A DNA stretch of 21,786 bases from Coriobacteriia bacterium (GCA_003150175.1 QAKZ01000054.1:1-21786), one strand, 5' to 3'. Shown: positions 14,478 to 21,441, counted from the stretch's first letter. Notes: generated from the sequence alone by a model not told the origin. Program-made: numbers and translations.

Positions 14478-16277
14478 ATGCCTTGGATCCTTTGGACAGC
14501 GCTGCTTGCTGCGACGCCGTATGGGCCCTTTATCGTGGGAGATCCCGTTGCCCCGGGACTTTGCGGGGCTATTGTTCACGCGACTGTTTTGGCGCTGTTG
14601 ATCGCATGGCACTGGCTGGGTGATTGGCTTGAGCCGCGAATCCTGCGCGTATTTCCCATGGCATTCGTTTGGTTCTCTCTGGCATCACGAATCACGACCC
14701 TCCTACTCGTCCCGCTTGGCTTTGTCGCTGTCGTAAACGCAACGGTTGAATCGGTCGATCTCCCCTGGGGTCTGGTCGACCTCATCGATAACCTTGAGGT
14801 TTTCTGCCGCATAGTCGGTACGTTCGGTTGGTGCCTGTATCTCGATAAAGAAGTGGCCGTGCAGGGAAGGCCTCCGCGTTTTGCGGCGTCGCGATCATAT
14901 TTCTTGGGCTGCGCCTGGCCTTCGGCGGTTTTGCTGGCTGCTCTTTCGTTGTGCGCTGCAAGCTTGGTGCGCTCTGTGCTGCTGTCCATTCTTGTGGCCG
15001 TTGCGGTCGTGCTATGGGGGCGGCATAGCCATAAAGATGGCGCGCTCCCGGAAAGAACGGCCATGTACCTTGTCTCAGGGCACTTGACGTCCTCTCTGTT
15101 CCTCGAATTCTTGATGAGCCTATGGTCGCATATGATATTCGAGGCGTATTACCCGCCGACGATAGTGCTCGGCTATTTGGTAGTTGTGCTGCTGAGCGCA
15201 TCTCTTTTCGAGGCGGCGCTAAAGGACATGACTAAATGGCGTGCAAAAAAGACTTCTGCGGCGTCCAGCGACAACCTACCGGCAGCAAATGAAGAAGACG
15301 AAGTTGCGAATTTGCTATGCAAAGCCGCCAGTTCACCCTTAACTCATAGGGAACTCGACGTTATGTGCAAAACGGCACTGGGCCATTCGGCCGCAACTAT
15401 AGCGGACAGTTTGGGAATCGCCGAGGCCACGGTTGCCTCGTACCGTAGGCGCGGTTATGAAAAGTTGGGGCTTTCTGGCGCTTCCGAACTGCGGCAGTAT
15501 GTTCGTGACAGCAAGGTGAGTCCGGTTGCCTCAAAGGAATCTGGCGAGAAGGAAAAGCAAAGGAATAGGCCTTCCTTGCCGGGGATGGCGGCCTTCGTCA
15601 CATTGATGCTCACAGTCATATTTATGGTCTGGCCGGACATCATCTACAACCACAGCAAAGGCGACTATGGGTCTGTTTCGGGAATATGCCGCTTTGGCCT
15701 GTTTTTTGCGGCTCTTCTTATTTTGATGGGCGTCATATGGGCCGAGGTTTCCTCCGGATCGAGTGAGGGCGACAACTCGGTCGGAAGACTAACGTCACGC
15801 GAGGCGGTACTGACGCTTGCACACTACCTGCTCTTTTCTGTGGGCTCCTACTTTGCATGGTCTTCTTCCTTGATATGGACTGGTATCGGACTGAACCTCA
15901 ATCAATATCTCTCATACCGTCTAACAATATTGCTCTTGCTGGTGCTCGTATTTCTTTGGTTGGGTGCCGAGAAGCTTGAAAACGACGGATCTACCGGATA
16001 TCCCAGACGGCTCCTTAATGCCTTGGTCCTCGGTGTTCGTAGGCTTTTTGGGATGGGGGCGGAGAACCTCTTGTTCCTCGCTGCGGCCCTGTACATATCG
16101 GAATGGTTCGATTACTACCTTATTGGCACGCTCTCAAATCCCGTTGCCTATGTGTATCCCGCTGCCATAGCGGTCCTAACCGTTTGCCTGTGGCGAAAGC
16201 TAATTTACCGTCGGGTAGCAACACCGCTTCTGGCTATAGAAGGTTGTGCTGTCTGTCACCCAACGCTATGCAATTGA
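14478..16277 (+). CDS. Membrane-embedded LuxR-type regulator with the HTH between two membrane bundles
   Basis: A 599-residue protein with an unusual order of domains. Residues about 1-255 contain six to eight membrane helices. A polar linker follows, then a LuxR/GerE helix-turn-helix at about 288-346 (LTHRELDVMCKTALGHS, then ATIADSLGIAEATVASYRRR and GYEKLGLSGASELRQYV). After a charged linker, residues about 370-590 form another six membrane helices. Coriobacterial LuxR proteins known to me carry the HTH at the C-terminus after the membrane domain, so a second bundle behind it is atypical. The ATG at 14478 has GGAGG at 14469-14473. Codon use is visibly more AT-rich than in upstream genes (several TTA, ATA and AAA codons). 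It heads the accessory locus and is the best candidate for its signal-sensing regulator. Confidence 0.85.
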   Translation: MPWILWTALLAATPYGPFIVGDPVAPGLCGAIVHATVLALLIAWHWLGDWLEPRILRVFPMAFVWFSLASRITTLLLVPLGFVAVVNATVESVDLPWGLVDLIDNLEVFCRIVGTFGWCLYLDKEVAVQGRPPRFAASRSYFLGCAWPSAVLLAALSLCAASLVRSVLLSILVAVAVVLWGRHSHKDGALPERTAMYLVSGHLTSSLFLEFLMSLWSHMIFEAYYPPTIVLGYLVVVLLSASLFEAALKDMTKWRAKKTSAASSDNLPAANEEDEVANLLCKAASSPLTHRELDVMCKTALGHSAATIADSLGIAEATVASYRRRGYEKLGLSGASELRQYVRDSKVSPVASKESGEKEKQRNRPSLPGMAAFVTLMLTVIFMVWPDIIYNHSKGDYGSVSGICRFGLFFAALLILMGVIWAEVSSGSSEGDNSVGRLTSREAVLTLAHYLLFSVGSYFAWSSSLIWTGIGLNLNQYLSYRLTILLLLVLVFLWLGAEKLENDGSTGYPRRLLNALVLGVRRLFGMGAENLLFLAAALYISEWFDYYLIGTLSNPVAYVYPAAIAVLTVCLWRKLIYRRVATPLLAIEGCAVCHPTLCN

Positions 16278-16299
16278 TGAATCAGCTTGTAAAGCCCGC

Positions 16300-16550
16300 C
16301 TAATCCTTAAGTAGTTTCCGCAGCTCATCGATGCCGTTGAGGCCGAGCTTCTCAAAGGCCCTCGTCTGGTACGAATAGACCGTTGTAGGGGTTGTCACAT
16401 TCTTCTTGTAAACAGACGCAAGGTCCTCGCCACTAGCAAGATCAATCAAAATGTCGGCCTGAAGCTGGCCGAGCCCCCTGCCAATGAGATAATGCCTCGT
16501 ACGCTCGACGCCCTTTGGAGCCACTTTAATGCGGCGCCACTTAAGCCAGG
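16300..16550 (-). pseudogene. Remnant of a second LuxR-type membrane regulator (HTH only)
   Basis: On the minus strand the frame ends with a clear LuxR-type DNA-binding domain: GRGLGQLQADILIDLASGED, a recognition segment with TTPTTVYSYQTRAFEKLG, and LNGIDELRKLLKD before the stop. Just upstream comes KWRRIKVAPKG, which resembles the KWRAKK linker that joins membrane helix and HTH in the regulator at 14478. The membrane part that should precede it is missing: beyond about 16550 the frame runs antisense to the signal peptide of the secreted-protein gene. A free 74-residue HTH protein starting at GTG 16524 is possible, but no SD is visible. I favour a truncated gene left by rearrangement. It converges on the intact regulator, 22 bp apart. 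Confidence 0.65.
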
Positions 16551-16558
16551 AGCGTGAT

Positions 16559-16951
16559 GTGCCTATGGCTTCATGTACTGACGTTCGTAGTGGGAAGTTG
16601 GCGCCGGGTCTGTTTATTGCTTTATTGACATCTTTATTTCCAATTAAGGCATGGGCGACAGAGAACGAATTCGAGGTTTCGGTAACGTACGACGATTCAA
16701 ACACTGGAGTAGCAGCCTGCTCTTGGTTTGGCAAACCCCTGACTTTGAGCTCATATGAAAGATTCGGGAGTTACTCATTTGATGGTTCGAATGTCGGTCT
16801 TGAACTTACAGCTAGTTGCGCAAAGACCGGGGTCTTCACGGTGACTCTCTTAAGGGTTTCGGATTCATCAACCATTCGGATAGGGTATGTTTCCCTTAAA
16901 AGCAATGGGTTCACGAAGGCAACATGGAGCAATGTCGGATCTGGTCAGTAA
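16559..16951 (+). CDS. Small secreted protein, apparently cut short by an in-frame TAA
   Basis: A 130-residue exported protein. A signal peptide is clear: basic residues to Lys13, hydrophobic LAPGLFIALLTSLFPI, and a probable cut after AWA (residue 33). The mature part is rich in Ser, Thr and aromatic residues, looks all-beta, and has two cysteines (CSWFG; SCAKTG). The frame stops at TAA 16949-16951 right after WSNVGSGQ, yet continues open afterwards to 17020. The GTG at 16559 is preferred because AGGAG (16548-16552) is 6 nt upstream; ATG 16565 is the alternative. Its 5' end overlaps the antisense regulator remnant. The next gene encodes another small secreted protein, and an ABC operon follows. 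Function is unknown; a bacteriocin-like or signalling product is possible. Confidence 0.7.
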   Translation: MPMASCTDVRSGKLAPGLFIALLTSLFPIKAWATENEFEVSVTYDDSNTGVAACSWFGKPLTLSSYERFGSYSFDGSNVGLELTASCAKTGVFTVTLLRVSDSSTIRIGYVSLKSNGFTKATWSNVGSGQ

Positions 16952-17020
16952 ATGTTTGAATTTCGCAGCAATCCAGGCTCGTTGATTACGGCACCAACCG
17001 TCGCAATGTACAGCTGGTGA
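16952..17020 (+). other. Detached in-frame C-terminal tail of the secreted protein
   Basis: Reading on in the same frame after TAA 16949-16951 gives 22 residues, starting MFEFRSNPG and ending TVAMYSW, then TGA at 17018-17020. A beta-strand (x-F-E-F) directly after VGSGQ and a MYSW end are what I would expect of the intact protein, with a Tyr codon where the TAA now stands. One base change (TAC or TAT to TAA) would explain it. Confidence 0.5.
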
Positions 17021-17097
17021 AAGGAGGGATTAATCGTTGTATTTAGCGAAGGGTTGGTGAGTTTGCAAATGAGGTTGGGGTGGAAAGGAGAGTACCG

Positions 17098-17490
17098 ATG
17101 AAGTTTGAGAAAACCAAGAAGAAGGTGGCAACTTTGGGCCTGTTGGCGGCGCTGACATTCGGCTTTGCAGCACCTGCCTTTGCAGCGTCTTTTACCAACG
17201 TTACGCTTGGTCCCTGGTGGGAGGACGTCTCCATCGTGAGCGGAACCAAATACAGCGGCTCAGGCACAGCCCTGATCTCTGTTAGTTCCAGCTCAAAGAA
17301 CGGTGGCAATTTCTGGATTACAAAGGACGGCAACCAGTGCTCTTATTCCGTTGACGTCCATGTGAACCAGAGCAAGGGTTCTTCTTATTACAACAGCGGC
17401 ACTTCGGGCACGGTTGTTCTTCATGGCCATCAATACGGCTACGGTTCTGGGACAGATTATGTAACCGGTAGTGTGAACTTTAACAATTAA
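17098..17490 (+). CDS. Small secreted beta-rich protein, candidate ABC-system substrate
   Basis: A 130-residue precursor. The signal peptide is textbook: MKFEKTKKK, then VATLGLLAALTFGFAAP, and a cut after AFA (about residue 29). The mature 100 residues are very rich in Ser, Gly, Tyr, Val and Asn with one cysteine, and look like repeated beta-strands (GTALISVSSSS, GNFWITKDG, SYYNSG, GTVVLHGHQYGYGSG, YVTGSVNFNN). The pattern recalls DUF2712-type exported proteins that sit beside ABC transporters in Gram-positives; that comparison is from memory and uncertain. Lactococcin 972 motifs are not seen. The ATG at 17098 has AAAGGAG (17084-17090) 7 nt upstream. A GC hairpin and then the membrane/ABC operon follow within 50 bp, so it is probably the first gene of that transcript. 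Confidence 0.8.
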   Translation: MKFEKTKKKVATLGLLAALTFGFAAPAFAASFTNVTLGPWWEDVSIVSGTKYSGSGTALISVSSSSKNGGNFWITKDGNQCSYSVDVHVNQSKGSSYYNSGTSGTVVLHGHQYGYGSGTDYVTGSVNFNN

Positions 17491-17497
17491 GCGAATG

Positions 17498-17521
17498 GCG
17501 GCCGGGGTGCCTCCCGGCCGC
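17498..17521 (+). terminator. Intercistronic GC hairpin, partial terminator or mRNA stabiliser
   Basis: A perfect 9-bp stem (GCGGCCGGG, 17498-17506; CCCGGCCGC, 17513-17521) lies 7 bp after the secreted-protein stop and has no T run. Such hairpins often keep the first gene's mRNA more abundant than the rest of the operon. Confidence 0.5.
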
Positions 17522-17539
17522 ATATCCAGGGGAGGTTAT

Positions 17540-18397
17540 ATGGACGCTGGCAAAGGTATGCTCAAGGCTCAGGCCCATCGAGCCTTCCGCTCAAAAAACT
17601 GGCGATATGCGCTCCTCGTATTCGTTGCGGTCTTGTCCGTGGCTTTCATCCAGACCTGCCTTGGCTTTTGGGGCCACGACGTCGCGGAGCTTCCCTCGGC
17701 CGCATATGCATGGGCCGGGAACCATGGGGCCATGCAGACGCCTGTGTTCGGGCTGTTCGTGTATTTCCTCATGATTCCGTGTTCCAGCGCCGCCTTTGCC
17801 GACCGGCTTTACCTTGACGTGAGGCAAAAGCAGGCCAATGCGATCGTAAGCAGGGCTTCCTTGTGTGCCTATGTTGCCTCCATAGCTGCGATCGCTTTCG
17901 CCTTCGCGTTCCTTCTGACTTTCTTTGCCCTCGTGCTCTCGCAGCTTATGTCCCTTGCCGCTTTCCCCCTCGTCGCCGGGCAGGACGCCTTTGCCGAGTT
18001 CAACACCCCCGCGTCATACGAGGCCGCGGCGGCTCCCGCCGCGGGCGTGGACCTGCTCGCCTCGCTCGCTTTGGACAATCGCTACGCCTTCAATCTTTTA
18101 ATCGCTCTTTACGAGGCGCTTTGGTCTGGAATCGCCGCCCTCTTCTCGGTGGGGATCTCGCTTTACTCGAAGCGGAGCCGCATCCTCGTCCTTGGCTCGC
18201 CGACGCTCCTGCTTTTGGTGTCCTCGAATTTCTTGCCGAGCGAAGTGAATGTCATGGCCACCTACCTTGGGCTTTCCTTTGTATGGGGCGGTGGCGCTAC
18301 ACTGTTTTGGCTTATTGCGCTTCCGGTTCTTGCGATGCTCGCTGCGGTTGCCACGATCGCCGCCGCCTTGCTGACCAAGCGGGATGTTCTCCTATGA
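17540..18397 (+). CDS. ABC-type exporter membrane subunit 1 (six helices)
   Basis: A 285-residue membrane protein with about six helices (roughly residues 22-42, 66-86, 103-135, 175-200, 212-230 and 245-280) and a basic N-terminal tail. A long extracytoplasmic stretch between helices 3 and 4 is rich in Ala and Glu. The topology fits ABC-2 type permeases of peptide and bacteriocin export or immunity systems, although there is no strong sequence signature. The ATG at 17540 has GGAGG at 17531-17535, only 4 nt away; no better start is visible. Its stop overlaps the next start (ATGA at 18394-18397), so the two are translationally coupled. The ATPase at 19857 is its likely partner. Confidence 0.78.
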   Translation: MDAGKGMLKAQAHRAFRSKNWRYALLVFVAVLSVAFIQTCLGFWGHDVAELPSAAYAWAGNHGAMQTPVFGLFVYFLMIPCSSAAFADRLYLDVRQKQANAIVSRASLCAYVASIAAIAFAFAFLLTFFALVLSQLMSLAAFPLVAGQDAFAEFNTPASYEAAAAPAAGVDLLASLALDNRYAFNLLIALYEALWSGIAALFSVGISLYSKRSRILVLGSPTLLLLVSSNFLPSEVNVMATYLGLSFVWGGGATLFWLIALPVLAMLAAVATIAAALLTKRDVLL

Positions 18398-19137
18398 GCG
18401 TCGGCCCTGTGCGAAGAAACGCATTCGACCGGAGCTGTGCTTTGACGTGCGCCCTGGTCGTCATTCTTAGATGCGTCGAATTCGCCTTCATCGAGACGGA
18501 TGCGTTCTCGGCGGCGGTTGGCAACTTGCCAAAGCTGTTCTTCGTTGTCACCAGCTCGAACCTTGCCGTTTTTGCGCTCGTTCCGCTCGTGATAATTCTG
18601 GGGATATCGAATCTGCAAATGAGCTCCTCTCCGCAAATACTGATCCGCGCCGGCAGCGGAGCCGCGAGCGTCGCGATGTCCCTCAAGGTCTCTTTGGTAC
18701 GTTCGGCGGTTTTTGCATTGATTACGGTGGCGAGCGGCCTTTTGCTGGTTGCTGCCAGGGGCTTCTGGACGTTTGGCGCCACGGCGGCGGTTTCGTTCCT
18801 TATAGTCGAGGCCGTTTTGATCGCTCTCTTCTGCACATGTTGCCAGATCGTCATGCTCTTTACCTGGTTGACCTGTGCTTCTTTGCCGATGGCAATCTGC
18901 TCTGCGGCGCTCTACGGCTCGCTCGACTACCTCGCCAGCTTCTCTCCGGCTCTAGACCACCCTGCTTTCTACCTCGGTTGGAGGTTGACGCTGCTTGAGG
19001 CGACCATGCCCGTATCGGTTATGGTCTACAATGGCCTGCGTCTGCTGACTATCGCCTTGATCCTCGCGTTCGCCTCGGCGCGCGTTGCTTCGAGAAGAGA
19101 TTTGCTCTCGGCGGGCGGTGGCGCTGATGTCTTGTAG
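18394..19137 (+). CDS. ABC-type exporter membrane subunit 2 (six helices)
   Basis: A 247-residue membrane protein of the same general topology as the preceding gene, but with clearly different sequence. Helices lie roughly at residues 15-33, 48-70, 95-115, 120-150, 155-175 and 215-235, with a charged C-terminal end (ASARVASRRDLLS). The ATG at 18394 overlaps the previous TGA by the ATGA pattern, so translation is coupled and no separate SD is needed. The C-terminal motif, Arg/Lys then D-L-L or E-L-L, recurs in all three membrane subunits (KRDVLL, RRDLLS, SKELL). This is typical of ABC-2 permeases and supports a common origin. Function as part of an exporter is inferred from the adjacent ATPase. 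Confidence 0.76.
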   Translation: MSVGPVRRNAFDRSCALTCALVVILRCVEFAFIETDAFSAAVGNLPKLFFVVTSSNLAVFALVPLVIILGISNLQMSSSPQILIRAGSGAASVAMSLKVSLVRSAVFALITVASGLLLVAARGFWTFGATAAVSFLIVEAVLIALFCTCCQIVMLFTWLTCASLPMAICSAALYGSLDYLASFSPALDHPAFYLGWRLTLLEATMPVSVMVYNGLRLLTIALILAFASARVASRRDLLSAGGGADVL

Positions 19138-19846
19138 GTCCTTTGCCGTAAAGAGTGCCCTGATCACTCTGGTCTCTGCGGTGCTGATGCTCGCCATGGC
19201 CGCTGGCGGTGCGGATAAGGCGGCTCGCTATCTCATCGCAGGAGGCGCGCTTGTCCCGAAGGCTGGCGCAGCCCCGCATGTGTTCACCATGATGACGGCG
19301 ATGATTCTGCCATCGGTGTGCACCTTTGCCTTTTCCGATCAGCTCGTGGAGGATTGTTCTCGCGCGAGGCTTACCGCCATTCGGATTGGCGCGCGCATGA
19401 GTTGGGCAAGAAGGGCGTGTGTCGGCGCTGCTTTGCGCGGAGGTTTCTCGGCGCTGCTCGGCTACGGAGCTGGGCTGGGGGTCTTGCTTCTGGTCGGCGG
19501 CGAGGAAATGTCCGGTTTTCCGGGGCTTTTGGCCGCTGTGGTGCTTCTCGCCCTTCAACAAGCCCTTCTTGCAGTGGTGGCAAGCGCGGCGGCCTTGCGG
19601 TTGGGGGAAGTCGAGGCGTCCGTCGCGGTCCAGGGCGTGCACTTTGCAACTCTGTGCGCTCTCGCGGTCTCTCCCGTCAAGTGGCAGGTCGTGCTCGCGC
19701 CGCTCTTGCCTTCGGCTCAGGCGGTGCTTGCGTGGCACGACGCCTTGGGCTTCTTGCCCGTCTGGTCCGTCGTCTATTTGCTTCTGCTGCTCTTGGTTGC
19801 TTGCGGGGTCGCATCCAGGGCCCTTGCCTCAAAGGAGCTTCTGTAG
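19127..19846 (+). CDS. ABC-type exporter membrane subunit 3 (six helices)
   Basis: A 239-residue membrane protein, third of the series. Its hydrophobic segments are roughly residues 9-27, 45-70, 100-122, 128-155, 163-185 and 212-232, and it ends in ALASKELL. The ATG at 19127 lies inside the preceding gene, which stops at 19137, an 11-bp overlap that implies coupling; GGCGGTGG upstream is only a weak SD. Three different permease-like proteins for one ATPase is more than the usual one or two. One may be an immunity or accessory subunit, or different pairs may form. The ATPase gene follows after 10 bp. Confidence 0.76.
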   Translation: MSCRSFAVKSALITLVSAVLMLAMAAGGADKAARYLIAGGALVPKAGAAPHVFTMMTAMILPSVCTFAFSDQLVEDCSRARLTAIRIGARMSWARRACVGAALRGGFSALLGYGAGLGVLLLVGGEEMSGFPGLLAAVVLLALQQALLAVVASAAALRLGEVEASVAVQGVHFATLCALAVSPVKWQVVLAPLLPSAQAVLAWHDALGFLPVWSVVYLLLLLLVACGVASRALASKELL

Positions 19847-19856
19847 GGGGTGTCTT

Positions 19857-20501
19857 ATGTCGGATATTATCAAGATCGAAAACGCAACAAAGGTCATTAA
19901 GGACCGCGCGGTGCTCGACGGCATCTCGCTTGAGCTGCCGCGCGGCGGCGTCTACGGCTTTATGGGTATCAACGGGTCTGGAAAGACAATGCTCTTTCGA
20001 GCCGTTGCGGGGTTGATTCATCTTAGTTCCGGATCGGTCAGCGTCTTTGGGCGCCGCATCGGCAAGGACTGCGACTTCCCGCCTAATCTAGGTCTCTCGC
20101 TCGACTCGACCGGCTTCTGGGAAGATCAATCGGCCCTTTGGAACCTGGCCTTTCTTGCCTCGATACGCGGCGAAGTGGGGGAGCCCGCCGCCCGTGATGC
20201 GCTGAGGCGCGTGGGGCTCGACCCTGACGACACTCGCAAGGTGTCTGCTTTCAGCATGGGCATGCGCCAGCGACTCTCGATTGCGCAGGCGGTGATGGAG
20301 AGGCCGGAGCTTCTTATCCTCGATGAGCCGACGAATGCGCTGGATGTGGACGGCATCGGCATGGTGGCGAGGCTGATTCACGAGGAGCGTGCGAGAGGCT
20401 GTACCGTCCTGGTGTCTTGCCACAACGAACCGCAGGTTGAGACTTTGTTCGATGGGACTTACCACTTGTATGAGGGCCGCCTGGCAGACGGGAGGCAGTG
20501 A
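19857..20501 (+). CDS. ABC transporter ATP-binding protein
   Basis: A 214-residue ABC ATPase of the class linked to drug, bacteriocin and sodium exporters (BcrA/NatA-like). Walker A is GINGSGKT (37-44), the signature is FSMGMRQRL (132-140) instead of LSGGQ, Walker B is LLILDEPTNAL (152-162), and the switch His is in VLVSCHN (His189). In the Q-loop region (LGLSLDSTGFWED, about 78-90) an Asp seems to take the place of the usual Gln or Glu. The domain is short and ends soon after the H-loop, with no extra C-terminal domain. The ATG at 19857 follows the third membrane gene by 10 bp with only a weak GGGGG SD. It should power export or removal of a peptide through the neighbouring membrane subunits. 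Confidence 0.93.
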   Translation: MSDIIKIENATKVIKDRAVLDGISLELPRGGVYGFMGINGSGKTMLFRAVAGLIHLSSGSVSVFGRRIGKDCDFPPNLGLSLDSTGFWEDQSALWNLAFLASIRGEVGEPAARDALRRVGLDPDDTRKVSAFSMGMRQRLSIAQAVMERPELLILDEPTNALDVDGIGMVARLIHEERARGCTVLVSCHNEPQVETLFDGTYHLYEGRLADGRQ

Positions 20502-21253
20502 TGGTTACCCGGAGAAAGCTGCCCGAGCTGTCCTTGGGGACGACTGCGTGCCTGGTTTTCCTTATGCTTGGTGTCTGCGTTGCCTTTGGACTTGCTACCC
20601 GCACAAGCTTCACCGATTACAACCGCGACCAAGCTGAGCTGGAGGCGCTTCCCTGCGCCGTTTTCTCTCAGCCCGCGGAGATGCTGGCATACGCTGACAA
20701 TTCCGCGGCCCTCGATTCGGCCGAGGCCGTCGTCGTGGCGGTGTGCCGAGGCCGGGGAATGTACGTCTACCAGTCTTTTCTTCGCGAACTTGAGGTGACC
20801 GAGGTCCTGCGGGGCGACGGCATCGAGCCGGGAGACGTCATCGACACATACGATAACCTGGCCATAGAGGAGCCGTACAACTACTCTGGCAAGGGTCAGT
20901 TCACTTCTGAGCGAAGGGTGCGGCCGGCGGGGCTCGGCCCCAATATGCGCGGCGCGGCGCCGCTGCGCGAGGGGCAGACATACCTTGTGTTTCTCAACAA
21001 GAAGCGCGGTCTTCCCGAGGCAAGTGAGCCTCGCTATGTCCAGGTGCACAGCGCCTATGCACATGTTGCGATCGACGTCTTTGAGCACCCGGAGCGAATC
21101 AGAATCGGGAGAGCTGTGTCCGGCGAGGATGACGAGAGCATTCCCTTCGGTGAGGCCTCTGGCTTTGACGCATTCGTGAGCGACGAGGCTGTACGGGGCG
21201 TCTACCTCGACGGATGCCGACAAGCCATGGCGTCGGTTGGCCTGCGCAAGTAA
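20501..21253 (+). CDS. Membrane-anchored extracytoplasmic protein of the ABC operon
   Basis: A 250-residue protein with a basic N-terminus, one membrane helix at about residues 12-34 (uncleaved anchor likely, as no A-x-A site is seen) and a soluble extracytoplasmic domain. The core pattern, SAEAVVVAVCRGR followed by LRELEVTEVLRGDGIEPGDV and later LREGQTYLVFLNK, recalls OB-fold (TIMP-like) domains in secreted Gram-positive proteins; this is an impression, not a tested match. The ATG at 20501 abuts the ATPase stop and has GGAGG at 20491-20495, 5 nt away, so it is the last gene of the operon. It could be a substrate-binding, immunity or chaperone protein for the exported product. A bidirectional terminator lies 130 bp downstream. 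Confidence 0.75.
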   Translation: MVTRRKLPELSLGTTACLVFLMLGVCVAFGLATRTSFTDYNRDQAELEALPCAVFSQPAEMLAYADNSAALDSAEAVVVAVCRGRGMYVYQSFLRELEVTEVLRGDGIEPGDVIDTYDNLAIEEPYNYSGKGQFTSERRVRPAGLGPNMRGAAPLREGQTYLVFLNKKRGLPEASEPRYVQVHSAYAHVAIDVFEHPERIRIGRAVSGEDDESIPFGEASGFDAFVSDEAVRGVYLDGCRQAMASVGLRK

Positions 21254-21328
21254 CCTGCGCTTTCAGCCTGTCTGACTCAGCGGGTTGTGGCGGATGCCAA
21301 TGACAACCGTCCGATGCACGGCGGATTC

Positions 21329-21342
21329 TGGTCGCGCGACCA
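21329..21342. promoter_or_regulatory. 14-bp perfect palindrome, possible operator
   Basis: TGGTCGCGCGACCA is its own reverse complement. It has no loop and no T run, so it is more likely a protein-binding site than a terminator. It sits about 75 bp after the ABC operon. Confidence 0.3.
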
Positions 21343-21382
21343 ATGAACGCATGCGTCGCCGCGAGGATACTCTTTTACAGCA

Positions 21383-21441
21383 AAAGGCCCTTCTTGCTTC
21401 TTGCCCGCCATGCCGGGAAGCAAGAAGGGCCTTTGTTTGTT
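21383..21441. terminator. Strong, probably bidirectional terminator after the ABC operon
   Basis: A perfect 18-bp stem (21383-21400 with 21417-21434) closes a 16-base loop. The right arm runs into TTTGTTTGTT. The left arm starts with A residues, which give a T run on the minus strand, so it can end transcription from both sides. Confidence 0.85.

Noticed and set aside
12919..14478. Minus-strand frame of about 519 codons opposite the PucR-type gene
   Set aside because: Shadow of a GC-rich gene; no domain pattern, while the plus strand has the PucR helix-turn-helix.
16560..16734. N-terminal extension of the minus-strand LuxR fragment
   Set aside because: It has no membrane helices or family pattern and is antisense to a signal peptide with a good SD on the plus strand.
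17098..17490. Lactococcin 972-type bacteriocin
   Set aside because: Size and signal peptide fit, but the Trp/Tyr/His-rich motif pattern I associate with lactococcin 972 is not visible; a DUF2712-like pattern fits somewhat better and is still uncertain.
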